The position numbers and the translations under genes are program-made. DNA of 64,000 nucleotides from Leptospira haakeii (GTDB lineage: Bacteria; Spirochaetota; Leptospiria; Leptospirales; Leptospiraceae). Below the pieces are notes generated by a model, which was given only the letters and a program-made list of their open reading frames with translations, ran no database searches and was not told where the DNA came from. The stretch's first letter is position 1. Each line of letters opens with the position of its first letter. The DNA is taken from the NCBI RefSeq assembly GCF_002812045.1, contig NZ_NPEG01000001.1, positions 124,001-188,000 on the forward strand. The letters run 5' to 3'. This document shows, piece by piece, positions 47,727 through 55,951 of the stretch.

Positions 47727-48116
47727 TTATTCCCCTTCTAACTCTTCTAAGATCGGGCAATCCGGTCTATGATCTCCATGACAATGTTTTGCTAAATGAG
47801 TAAGAGTATCACACATGGATTGTAATTCCAAAATTTTAGCCTGCATTTCTTTTACATGAGTCATTGCAAGGGATTTGACCTGGGCACTTGCCCTAGATTT
47901 ATTTTTCCAAAGTCCCAATAACTGTTTAATCTCAGGCAATGAAAATCCAAGACCTCTTGCTCTTTTGATAAATCTCAATGTATGAATATCTTTTTCTGAA
48001 TACAGTCTATATCCTGAATCTGCACGAATTGGTTTAGAGACTAAACCAATGGATTCGTAATGCCTGACTAATTTTGGGTTTACCCCGGATAATTTAGCAA
48101 CTTCTCCGATATTCAT
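47727..48116 (-). CDS. cueR: MerR-family copper sensor (CueR-like)
   Basis: A 129-residue MerR regulator: winged helix (MNIGEVAKLSGVNPKLVRHYESIGLV), coiled-coil dimer helix and the metal loop HCHGDHRPDCPILEEL with Cys112 and Cys120, the same numbering as CueR and a C-x7-C typical of Cu(I) sensors. It is divergent from copZ-copA; both promoters contain ACCTTCY-N7-RGAAGGT operators. It activates the efflux genes on copper excess and may repress itself. A related Ag/Au or Hg sensor is less likely given the CopA partner. Confidence 0.92.
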   Translation of the reverse strand: MNIGEVAKLSGVNPKLVRHYESIGLVSKPIRADSGYRLYSEKDIHTLRFIKRARGLGFSLPEIKQLLGLWKNKSRASAQVKSLAMTHVKEMQAKILELQSMCDTLTHLAKHCHGDHRPDCPILEELEGE

Positions 48117-48124
48117 AAATTCAT

Positions 48125-48147
48125 AACCTTCTAATAATTAGAAGGTT
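48125..48147. promoter_or_regulatory. MerR-type operator next to cueR
   Basis: A 23-base palindrome: AACCTTCTAAT (48125-48135), A, ATTAGAAGGTT (48137-48147). It contains ACCTTCT-N7-AGAAGGT, like the copZ operator, and lies 9 bases before the cueR start. It is probably autoregulatory. Confidence 0.65.
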
Positions 48148-48197
48148 GGAAAATCTTATTTTTTTAAAAAAATAGGATTTTTTTTTGGATTTGGGTC

Positions 48198-48228
48198 TTG
48201 ACCTTCCCACTATTGGAAGGTTGACAAT
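48198..48228 (+). promoter_or_regulatory. copZ-copA promoter with CueR operator
   Basis: A -35 TTGACC (48198-48203) and -10-like GACAAT (48223-48228) lie 19 bases apart, the long spacer typical of MerR-activated promoters. Between them lies ACCTTCC-N7-GGAAGGT (48201-48221), the CueR-type operator. Confidence 0.85.
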
Positions 48229-48254
48229 AGTGTTATAGATCAAGGAGAATTAAA

Positions 48255-48461
48255 ATGTACGAGATCAAATTATCGGGAATGACCTGCGATCATTGTGTGA
48301 GAACGGTATCTAAAACAATCCAATCTTTCGATTCAGAGTCTAAACCAGTGGTGGACCTAAACTCCCAGACTGCTCGTTTCGAAACCAAAAAGGATATCTC
48401 CTCTCTTCCCAAACTATTGGAAGAAGAAGGTTATCCAGTGGTTTCCATCAACCAGGAGTAA
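48255..48461 (+). CDS. copZ: Copper chaperone, HMA domain
   Basis: A 68-residue heavy-metal-associated domain with the metal loop GMTCDHC (residues 8-14) and a ferredoxin-like layout. It should bring Cu(I) to CopA, whose gene starts 4 bases after its stop. An AAGGAG-like site precedes the ATG. The operon is driven by the MerR-type promoter at 48198. The family also includes Hg-binding MerP-like proteins, but no signal peptide is present here. Confidence 0.9.
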   Translation: MYEIKLSGMTCDHCVRTVSKTIQSFDSESKPVVDLNSQTARFETKKDISSLPKLLEEEGYPVVSINQE

Positions 48462-48465
48462 AAAA

Positions 48466-50784
48466 ATGAACGCGGAAATTAGAGAAGAAGCCAAAACCTT
48501 CTCCCCTGAAGAAAAATCATCCGAGATCACTTTAGATCTTTTCGGAATGACCTGTGCCAATTGTGCAAGAAGGATAGAAATAGGATTAAACAAAGTCCCC
48601 GGCGTAGAAGAAGCTAGGGTCAATTTCGGAAGGGAAACTGCATTCGTAAGATTCAGCGAGTCTGTAAATTCTTCGGAATTATTTTCTAAAGTTGAGTCGC
48701 TAGGATATTCCGCAAAAGAGCATTCAGAGAATAATTATAAAGAAACGGAAGAACTACATAGAAAAGAAAGATCCAAATTAAGATTTAGATTTCTTATCTC
48801 TCTTCTATTCGCTTCCCCACTTTTCTATTCTATGGTGTCCCATTTTTCCTTTTTGGAATTCTTACCGAATCCGAAAGCCTTAATGCATCCTTGGATACAA
48901 TTTGTATTGGCATTTCCAGTACAGTTCTGGATCGGATTTCCATTTTATAAAAGCGCATTCAGAGCGATCAAGAATGGAAGCGCAAACATGGACGTATTGG
49001 TTTCCTTAGGAACCTCCGCAGCATTCGGATATAGTTTTATACTTTCCATTTTGCAAGGTGTACAGCAAGGAGATCTGTTCTTCTCATCTTTCTGGGAAGA
49101 AGGCGCGCACATACATTCGCTTCCACCTTTATACTACGAAACATCCGCAGTATTACTTTGTTTTATACTCGCAGGAAAATGGATGGAAGCAGAGGCGAAA
49201 GGAAAAAGTTCTTCTGCAATCCAAACCTTACTGGAATTAAAATCTGAAACAGCTCGTATTAAAAAGGAAGAAGGTTGGTCTGAAATCCCCACTGAATACG
49301 TAAAAAAAGGGGATATCTTACAAGTCAGACCTGGAGAAAAATTTCCGGTAGATGCACTAGTCTTAGAAGGTTTTAGCTCCGTAGATGAATCCATGTTAAC
49401 AGGAGAAAGTCTTCCGCTAGACAAAAAGAAAGACAGCCAAGTATTCGGCGGAACAGTCAACGGGAACGGAAATCTAATTGTACAAGCAACCTCCGTCGGC
49501 TCCGAAACGGTACTTGCATCCATTATCAAGACCGTCGAAGAAGCACAAAGCTCCAAGGCACCCATCCAGAAGATCGCGGATAAAATTTCCGCAGTATTTG
49601 TTCCTGCAGTGATCCTAATATCTTTGTTTAACTTTTTGTTATGGTTTTTCTTTTTAGAAGCAGGAGAATTAGGTTCCGCTCTTGAAAAATCAATCGCGAT
49701 CTTAGTGATTGCCTGTCCTTGTGCATTAGGACTTGCTACTCCAATTTCAATCTTGGTCGGGACAGGAAAAGCAGCAAGCCTTGGGATTTTATTCAGAAAC
49801 TCAGAAGTTTTAGAAACCACTGCTTCTCTAAATCTGATTGCATTTGATAAAACTGGAACAATCACCGAAGGAAATCCTTCCGTAACAGATTACAAATTTA
49901 TAGGAGAAGAATCGGATCTACTCTCTTCTTCCGCATCCGTGGAATCTGCATCCTCTCATCCTTTAGGAAAGGCAATCGTTTCCTTTGTAAGATTAAAAGG
50001 CCACTCCGTTCTTTCTCCAGAAAATTTACAGACTGTTCCCGGACTTGGAATCACTGCTAAAGTAAACCAAAATAAAATTAAGATCGGAAAACTGGAATTT
50101 TTTGAAGATAAGGAAAGTTTACCTAAAGATTTATTAGAAGTTTCTAATTCTTGGGAGAAAGAAGGCAAAACAATAGTCTGGGCTAGATCAGAGAATGAGA
50201 AAAGTCCTACATGGATCATTTTCGCAATAGAAGATACAATCCGCCAAAATGCAAAATCTGCATTGGAGAAACTGGATTCTCTCGGAATTGAAACATTACT
50301 CTTAACCGGGGACCATGCTTCCGTAGCAGAAAATATCTCTTCTAAAGTCGGGATCAAAAATGTGTATGCTTCTCTTCTTCCAAAGGATAAAGCTGAGATA
50401 CTTTCCAATCAGCAATCCAAAGGAAAAACGGTAGGGATGACCGGCGACGGTATCAATGACTCGCCTGCATTAGCTAAGGCGGATGTAGGATTTGCAATGG
50501 GCACAGGAACAGGAGTCGCAATCGAGACCGCAGGAGTAGTTTTGGTAAAAGGAGATCTGGAAAAAATTGCAGAAGCCATCCTAATCGCTAAGGCCACTAC
50601 AGGAAATATCAGACAAAATTTTTTCTGGGCACTTGCTTATAACACTCTGGGGATCCCAATCGCAGCTGCAGGACTTTTAGCTCCTTGGATTGCAGGCGCT
50701 ATGATGGCATTCAGCTCTGTTTCTGTGGTCCTAAATGCACTCCGACTTAAGAGAAAGGACATAAGACAAAAAATCGTTCAGTGA
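48466..50784 (+). CDS. copA: Copper-exporting P1B-type ATPase
   Basis: A 772-residue Cu(I) pump. One N-terminal HMA domain (GMTCANC, about 25-31), eight membrane helices, the CPC ion motif [12 protein letters not shown], phosphorylation DKTGT, actuator GESLP, nucleotide-binding HPLG and hinge GDGIND. The last two helices carry the Cu(I) signature residues AYNTLGIP and MAFSS. It pumps Cu(I) from the cytoplasm. It is downstream of copZ and under CueR-type control. A hairpin near 50800 follows. Confidence 0.95.
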   Translation: MNAEIREEAKTFSPEEKSSEITLDLFGMTCANCARRIEIGLNKVPGVEEARVNFGRETAFVRFSESVNSSELFSKVESLGYSAKEHSENNYKETEELHRKERSKLRFRFLISLLFASPLFYSMVSHFSFLEFLPNPKALMHPWIQFVLAFPVQFWIGFPFYKSAFRAIKNGSANMDVLVSLGTSAAFGYSFILSILQGVQQGDLFFSSFWEEGAHIHSLPPLYYETSAVLLCFILAGKWMEAEAKGKSSSAIQTLLELKSETARIKKEEGWSEIPTEYVKKGDILQVRPGEKFPVDALVLEGFSSVDESMLTGESLPLDKKKDSQVFGGTVNGNGNLIVQATSVGSETVLASIIKTVEEAQSSKAPIQKIADKISAVFVPAVILISLFNFLLWFFFLEAGELGSALEKSIAILVIACPCALGLATPISILVGTGKAASLGILFRNSEVLETTASLNLIAFDKTGTITEGNPSVTDYKFIGEESDLLSSSASVESASSHPLGKAIVSFVRLKGHSVLSPENLQTVPGLGITAKVNQNKIKIGKLEFFEDKESLPKDLLEVSNSWEKEGKTIVWARSENEKSPTWIIFAIEDTIRQNAKSALEKLDSLGIETLLLTGDHASVAENISSKVGIKNVYASLLPKDKAEILSNQQSKGKTVGMTGDGINDSPALAKADVGFAMGTGTGVAIETAGVVLVKGDLEKIAEAILIAKATTGNIRQNFFWALAYNTLGIPIAAAGLLAPWIAGAMMAFSSVSVVLNALRLKRKDIRQKIVQ

Positions 50785-50799
50785 AATTTATCTTATAAC

Positions 50800-50818
50800 G
50801 GGGTTCAATTTGGACCCC
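50800..50818 (+). terminator. Possible copA terminator
   Basis: GGGGTTC (50800-50806) pairs with GGACCCC (50812-50818), seven pairs with one G-U, loop AATTT. The following bases are only mildly T-rich. Confidence 0.45.
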
Positions 50819-50840
50819 TCCTATTTCCGAAAATCCTAAT

Positions 50841-51677
50841 ATGGGATCGAAAAGATATCGAACATACATACTTCTTCTTTTCGCATTTATAGTCCTCCCT
50901 TTTGGACAGACAAAAGCTGACTTAGACAGTAATAGAGCTACTGCTCTAGTCCGAGTAGAAAGGGGGTTAAAACAAAACGAATTCCATCTAAAAGCGATTA
51001 ACAGTACAATCTCTAATTACGGAACAGAAGAAGATAAAGCATTATTTCGTAGATGTTTACAACATCATATAGAGACATTCACCCTATACTTACAATTCGA
51101 TCTTTCACACTCTTACGATGAGATGCGCCAAACCCAAAGATTATTGGTCATATTATATGGTAAGGCAGTAGAAGCTTCTGCCCTTAGCGTGAGAAGAGAA
51201 TTGGATTTTTTATCCAAATATGCTCTAAGAACAAAAGATGCGGAAGCAAGGCATCATTTGGAAATGGGTTATAGGGAATATGGCGCCTCTAACCAGAAAA
51301 AAACAATCGCAGATAATACTAGGCCTTATCTACCTGGGATTAAAACCCAATACTTATACGAGGCTCTGAAATTATTAAAACAATCCAGAGAATACGTCAT
51401 TCTTCTTTCTTTGAAATTTCTTTCCGACTTCGAACCGGATCTGCAAACCACAGAATTTGAAGAAATTTTTAATGAGATCAACCGCGCAATGTTCACCAAG
51501 GCGGACTATTATAATAGGATCCATTTCGATAATCATTTTCATATCTTCAATTCTCCGAACCTATACGAAGCCACTTGGGAGAATCCAGGCCTTCAAGAGT
51601 TGGAAAAAGCTTTGGGAGATATAGATCCGGCCAGTGATCGGGCGAGAAGAATGGCGAAACGCTCCGTTATCCCCTAA
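50841..51677 (+). CDS. Exported hypothetical protein
   Basis: A 278-residue protein with a signal peptide (TYILLLFAFIVLPFGQTKA, cleavage before DLD). The rest is mainly helical (NEFHLKAINSTISNYG; EDKALFRRCLQHHIETFTLYLQFDL; ALSVRRELDFLSKYALRTKDAEARHHLEMGYREYG) with an aromatic-rich C-terminal part (NRIHFDNHFHIFNSPNLYEATWENPG). No family is recognised and no lipobox is present, so it is periplasmic or secreted. It is separated from copA by about 56 bases and a hairpin, and followed by the DUF4178 gene. Confidence 0.75.
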   Translation: MGSKRYRTYILLLFAFIVLPFGQTKADLDSNRATALVRVERGLKQNEFHLKAINSTISNYGTEEDKALFRRCLQHHIETFTLYLQFDLSHSYDEMRQTQRLLVILYGKAVEASALSVRRELDFLSKYALRTKDAEARHHLEMGYREYGASNQKKTIADNTRPYLPGIKTQYLYEALKLLKQSREYVILLSLKFLSDFEPDLQTTEFEEIFNEINRAMFTKADYYNRIHFDNHFHIFNSPNLYEATWENPGLQELEKALGDIDPASDRARRMAKRSVIP

Positions 51678-51752
51678 AAATTCAGGAAATTTCTTTCGTC
51701 CCCTTAAAACCAGGATTGACAGAGTATCCTCCGGAAGTTATCACCTTTCTTT

Positions 51753-53714
51753 GTGTCTGAACTAAGTTGTCCTAATTGCGGAGCCCCTGTCCCCATCATC
51801 AATAAGGCTTCCGTTTATGCGGTTTGCTCCAGTTGTAAAACTCTCTCTCTCAAAAAAGATGTAAATTTGGAAAAGATCGGCACCGCGGGAGAACTCGCAG
51901 ACGATCATTCTATTATACAACTCGGGACCCAAGGGAATTATAACGGTACTCCTTTCAGAGTTATCGGAAGGATCCAACTTAAATTCGAGTTAGGCTTCTG
52001 GAACGAATGGCATCTCATGGAAGGAGATGGAAGTTCTGCCTGGTTAGGAGAAGCCCAAGGTTCCTATTATTATACAAAACTAAATGTTGGAGTTCAAACA
52101 GACAAGATCCCAACCTTAGAAGGCGAGGAAGACCCGATCGTAATCGCCTCCGGAAGAAGAGAAAGGATCACTCCGGGAGACAGTTTTTATTTAGGAGAAA
52201 ACTGGACCCTAAAAGAGATCATGAAAGCTACCTGTATAGGTGGAGAAGGTGAACTCCCTATCGGATTCCAGACCGGATACGAAGCAGTCTTATTAGATCT
52301 TGCAAGCGAAGATGGAATGTTCGGAACCTTGGACTATTCGGAATCTCCTGCACTATTATTTTCCGGAAATTTTTCCGCATTAGAAGAATTAAACTTAACC
52401 GGGCTCAGGCAAGAAGAAGTAGCATATAACCAAACTCAGGTCCCTGCAAAGTCGATCGAATGTAAAGGTTGCGGAGCTTCTCTCAATCAATTTAGTCCCG
52501 ATTTTTCCAAATCCTTGGCCTGCGAATATTGTGGTTCCGTAATGGATACTGAAAGTGATGATCTAAAAATCATCGCAAAGTTCGATCAAGTTTCCAGAGA
52601 TAATGTACTTCTTCCTTTAGGAACTCCGATCAAGTTGCCTAATTTTCCCGAATCAAAAGTTATCGGAGTATTAAGAAAATCTACTGAAGTAGACGACGAG
52701 ACTTATACCTGGACCGACTATCTTCTCCGATACAAAGGTGGATACGCTTGGCTGAATGAGAATGGGGATAACTGGACCTATTTCGAGCCACTTCCTGGAG
52801 TTCCAAAATGGGCGCCTGGATTAAAACGTGTTTTTCAGAAAAGATCTTATAAGTGGTTCGCTAATTCCGATGCCAATACTGATTTCGCATTGGGTGAATT
52901 CTACTGGAAAGTTTCCGCAGGGGAGAAGGCGCAGCTCGAAGATTTTATTTCTCCTCCTTATATGATCTCCTCTGAAAGAACCGATAAGGAACTTTTCTGG
53001 TCCAAAGGGGTATTTATTCCTTTTGATACGATGAAGTCTGCGATTCCTTTAGATACGGCTTCTAAATTAAGAAAACCTGAAATAGTCGGAGTATGCGAGC
53101 CGAATCCATTCAAGAACAGATTAAAACGAAATCTATGGACGGCAGTAGCTCTCACCGCAGTATTTTTTGTATTTCAAGTATACGGATGTATCAAGGCTAA
53201 AAACCAAGTAGTCTATCAGGGAAAATTCAAATACGTCCAAACCTCTGTGCCCAATACGGATATCGGGAGTGCTAATTTTAGAGATAATTCTTTCGTAACG
53301 GATGTATTCGAATTAAAAGGAGAATCAACTGAGAATGTGGAGATCCAGATCGAAGCTCCTAACTTGGACAATAAGTATCTATTCTTCTCGGCTGTTCTGA
53401 TCAATGAAGACACGGATACAGCTTACGATACTTCTATCGAAACTAGCTACTATCATGGAGTGGACGATGGAGAATCTTGGTCAGAAGGTTCCAAATCAGA
53501 TTCTAAATCTTTGGCGGAGATCCCTCCAGGAAGATATTATCTTAGATTAGAAAGCCAATCCGATTTTCCTGTGGGCTGGGGTTCAGAATACAGTGTGAAG
53601 GTAATAAGAGATGTGATGAGCCCTGCTCCATTCTTCTTATTTTCTATTTTTCTATGGCTTCCTTTGATTTACACTTTTTTCAGAAGTTATTCTTTCGAAT
53701 CCAAAAGAGTTTAA
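51753..53714 (+). CDS. DUF4178 protein with zinc ribbons and membrane helices
   Basis: A 653-residue protein: two C4 zinc ribbons (SCPNCGAPVP ... VCSSCKT, 5-30; SIECKGCGASLNQF ... ACEYCGSVMD, about 229-262) each followed by a DUF4178-type beta domain (FRVIGRIQLKFELGFWNEWHLMEGDGSSAWLGEAQGSYYYT; SKVIGVLRKSTEVDDETYTWTDYLLR). A membrane helix near residue 460, an extracytoplasmic beta domain and a final helix follow. It starts with GTG. DUF4178 genes are commonly neighbours of spermidine-synthase-like and small membrane proteins, as here. The function is unknown. Confidence 0.85.
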   Translation: MSELSCPNCGAPVPIINKASVYAVCSSCKTLSLKKDVNLEKIGTAGELADDHSIIQLGTQGNYNGTPFRVIGRIQLKFELGFWNEWHLMEGDGSSAWLGEAQGSYYYTKLNVGVQTDKIPTLEGEEDPIVIASGRRERITPGDSFYLGENWTLKEIMKATCIGGEGELPIGFQTGYEAVLLDLASEDGMFGTLDYSESPALLFSGNFSALEELNLTGLRQEEVAYNQTQVPAKSIECKGCGASLNQFSPDFSKSLACEYCGSVMDTESDDLKIIAKFDQVSRDNVLLPLGTPIKLPNFPESKVIGVLRKSTEVDDETYTWTDYLLRYKGGYAWLNENGDNWTYFEPLPGVPKWAPGLKRVFQKRSYKWFANSDANTDFALGEFYWKVSAGEKAQLEDFISPPYMISSERTDKELFWSKGVFIPFDTMKSAIPLDTASKLRKPEIVGVCEPNPFKNRLKRNLWTAVALTAVFFVFQVYGCIKAKNQVVYQGKFKYVQTSVPNTDIGSANFRDNSFVTDVFELKGESTENVEIQIEAPNLDNKYLFFSAVLINEDTDTAYDTSIETSYYHGVDDGESWSEGSKSDSKSLAEIPPGRYYLRLESQSDFPVGWGSEYSVKVIRDVMSPAPFFLFSIFLWLPLIYTFFRSYSFESKRV

Positions 53715-53723
53715 GGATTTATT

Positions 53724-53924
53724 ATGTGGAATTTTTTAAAAGGTCTTGTTTATCCTCTGTTCGCAGCCTCATTAGGCCTCGGATTTTTTTCGGAATATAG
53801 AAAAGGTGGAGCCACCACTGATTTCGAAGAAGTGAACCAGGTCCCTAAAACTGTTAGACAAAACCCTGGGATCTATCGTTCTCATTACGCTTGGTTTACC
53901 AGAAATTTCCCAGGGGGAAAATAA
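53724..53924 (+). CDS. Small membrane protein
   Basis: A 66-residue protein with one N-terminal hydrophobic helix ([19 protein letters not shown]) and a polar tail. AGGA precedes the ATG by about 6 bases. It lies 9 bases after the DUF4178 stop, and its stop is 1 base before the probable CTG start of the next gene, so the three genes are tightly coupled. I do not recognise the family; its position corresponds to where small membrane proteins sit in other DUF4178 gene sets. Confidence 0.7.
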   Translation: MWNFLKGLVYPLFAASLGLGFFSEYRKGGATTDFEEVNQVPKTVRQNPGIYRSHYAWFTRNFPGGK

Positions 53925-53925
53925 A

Positions 53926-55425
53926 CTGCAGAGAGCCTTATTAATCTCCGTCTTAATACTTTCTTCCTGCGGTTTAGTATACGAGCTATTAGCAGGCACT
54001 GTGGCGAGTTACTTGCTCGGAGAAACAGTCACTCAGTTTTCCTTAGTAATAGGAGTATATCTATTCTCTATGGGAATCGGAAGTTGGCTTTCCCGCTACC
54101 TAATAGAAGATTTAATCCCTAAATTCCTAGATGTAGAACTCGCATTAGGATTATTAGGTGGATTCAGCGCGGCAATCTTGTTCTTAAGTTTCGGACAGAC
54201 CAGAATATTCCAAATTCCGCTCTTTAGTATCGTAGTAGCGGTTGGAACGCTGGTAGGAATGGAGATACCTCTACTTCTTCGTATCCTAAAGAATAAATTA
54301 GGATTTCGTGATATGGTCTCCAAGGTGCTTAGTTTGGATTACGCAGGAGCGCTTTTGGCCTCCTTGGCATTTCCGATCTTCTTCGCTCCTAAATTAGGAA
54401 TGGTGAGAACTTCTTTCTTTTTCGGATTACTCAATGCAGGAACCGCATTATGGGGAACATTCGTTCTTCCTCTATCTGAAAAACATAAAAACCTATTGAG
54501 AGCAAAATCCGCTCTTGTATTGACCCTACTCGGATTGGGATTCGCATTTTCAGAGATGATCACCTATTACAGTGAAGAAAATCTTTTTTCGGATGAGATC
54601 ATCTACTCCAAACAAACAAATTTCCAAAAAATTATAGTTACAAGATATAAAAGTGAACTTAGACTTTTTCTGAATGGGCATCTACAATTCAGTTCCAGAG
54701 ACGAGTATAGATACCATGAAACATTGGCGCATCCTGCACTTCTATCTCACCCAAACCCGAAAAGAGTTTTGGTTTTAGGAGGAGGAGATGGCTTAGCAGT
54801 AAGAGAAATTTTAAAGTATCCAAGCATAGAATCGATCACCTTGGTAGACTTGGATCCTGAGATGACACGTATCTTTTCGGAACAACCAGTTCTTATGGAG
54901 ATCAACGGATCTAGTTTAAAAAACCCTAAAGTAAAAGTCCAAAACGCAGACGCTTTTTTATGGTTAGAAGAATCCAACTCAGTATTCGACGTGGTGCTGA
55001 TAGATTTTCCGGATCCAAGCAACTTCTCCATTGGAAAGCTATACAGCACTGCGTTTTATAGAAGTTTAAAAAGAAGGCTAAACGAATTTTCAGTCGTGGA
55101 GATACAGTCCACTTCTCCTTTATTCGCAAGAATGTCTTTCTGGTGTGTAGAAGCCACTCTCAAGGAATCCGGTTTTAATACCAGGGCCCTACATGTATAT
55201 GTTCCTTCCTTCGGAGAATGGGGATTTGTTTTGGGATCTATAGGTAAATTAGGAGGATACAGAAAAGATCTTCCTTCAGGATTAAAATTCCTGAATGAAA
55301 CTGAACTCAAATCTATTTCTGAATTTCCGCAGGATATGTCCAGAGTACCGACTGAACCGAATCGATTGGATAACCAAAGCCTTGTGCGTTATTACGACCA
55401 AGAATGGAATCGTATCTTAGATTAA
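53926..55425 (+). CDS. Membrane-embedded spermidine-synthase-like aminopropyltransferase
   Basis: About 499 residues from a probable CTG start. Several hydrophobic helices fill the first about 220 residues ([28 protein letters not shown] ...), then a SpeE-like catalytic domain: [58 protein letters not shown]. The first ATG/GTG-type start in frame (GTG 54001) falls inside the family-like helix 1; the CTG at 53926 has AGGGGG 7-8 bases upstream. Polyamine synthesis, or use of another amine acceptor, is plausible. It is the last gene of the DUF4178 set. Confidence 0.83.
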   Translation: MQRALLISVLILSSCGLVYELLAGTVASYLLGETVTQFSLVIGVYLFSMGIGSWLSRYLIEDLIPKFLDVELALGLLGGFSAAILFLSFGQTRIFQIPLFSIVVAVGTLVGMEIPLLLRILKNKLGFRDMVSKVLSLDYAGALLASLAFPIFFAPKLGMVRTSFFFGLLNAGTALWGTFVLPLSEKHKNLLRAKSALVLTLLGLGFAFSEMITYYSEENLFSDEIIYSKQTNFQKIIVTRYKSELRLFLNGHLQFSSRDEYRYHETLAHPALLSHPNPKRVLVLGGGDGLAVREILKYPSIESITLVDLDPEMTRIFSEQPVLMEINGSSLKNPKVKVQNADAFLWLEESNSVFDVVLIDFPDPSNFSIGKLYSTAFYRSLKRRLNEFSVVEIQSTSPLFARMSFWCVEATLKESGFNTRALHVYVPSFGEWGFVLGSIGKLGGYRKDLPSGLKFLNETELKSISEFPQDMSRVPTEPNRLDNQSLVRYYDQEWNRILD

Positions 55426-55573
55426 AAAAATCCCGAACTTCTACCTTCTTTTAGGTTCCCAAAATTTCAAAGTAGTAATGATTTTTATAAACCAGGATTC
55501 TTTCTTTAAAAAAGGAAAGGACTTCCCTAAACTTATAAAGACTTAAAAGTATAGGAAAAGAGGACTTTCTTAG

Positions 55574-55951
55574 ATGAACCGTAAACTTAAAAATATCTGC
55601 ATCGTTTTATTATTCTTACTAGGTGTTTCTGCTTCCTACGCACAATCCGGAACCACAGAAACCACGTTACACGATTTCATGGAAGATTACACTAAACCAG
55701 CTTCTAAAAAAGCTAAGAAAGGTGATAAGGCAGCTCTCGAAAAGATCTTAAAAGAGGTTCCAAACTGGGCCTTAGACGAACAAAAGACAAAATGGAAAGA
55801 GATCACTGACCAAGCTCTTGCATCAGGAGATTTGGAATCATCCTGCAAAAACTGTCATAAAGAATACAAAAAAGAATATAAGAAGAGCTATAGAAAACGC
55901 CCGATCCAAGTTTCTAACGAGCTAATCAGCTTTTTGAAAAACTCGAAGTAA
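55574..55951 (+). CDS. Secreted c-type cytochrome-like protein
   Basis: A 125-residue protein with a signal peptide (IVLLFLLGVSASYA, cleavage before QSG). One haem-binding CKNCH motif (about residues 96-100) sits in a helical, lysine-rich C-terminal part (CHKEYKKEYKKSYRKR), as in cytochrome c' or related four-helix proteins where CxxCH is near the end. It may be a small electron carrier in the periplasm. Its 3' end overlaps the convergent phosphatase gene by 26 bases. It needs cytochrome c maturation; the TlpA-like protein at 12417 could take part. Confidence 0.82.
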   Translation: MNRKLKNICIVLLFLLGVSASYAQSGTTETTLHDFMEDYTKPASKKAKKGDKAALEKILKEVPNWALDEQKTKWKEITDQALASGDLESSCKNCHKEYKKEYKKSYRKRPIQVSNELISFLKNSK

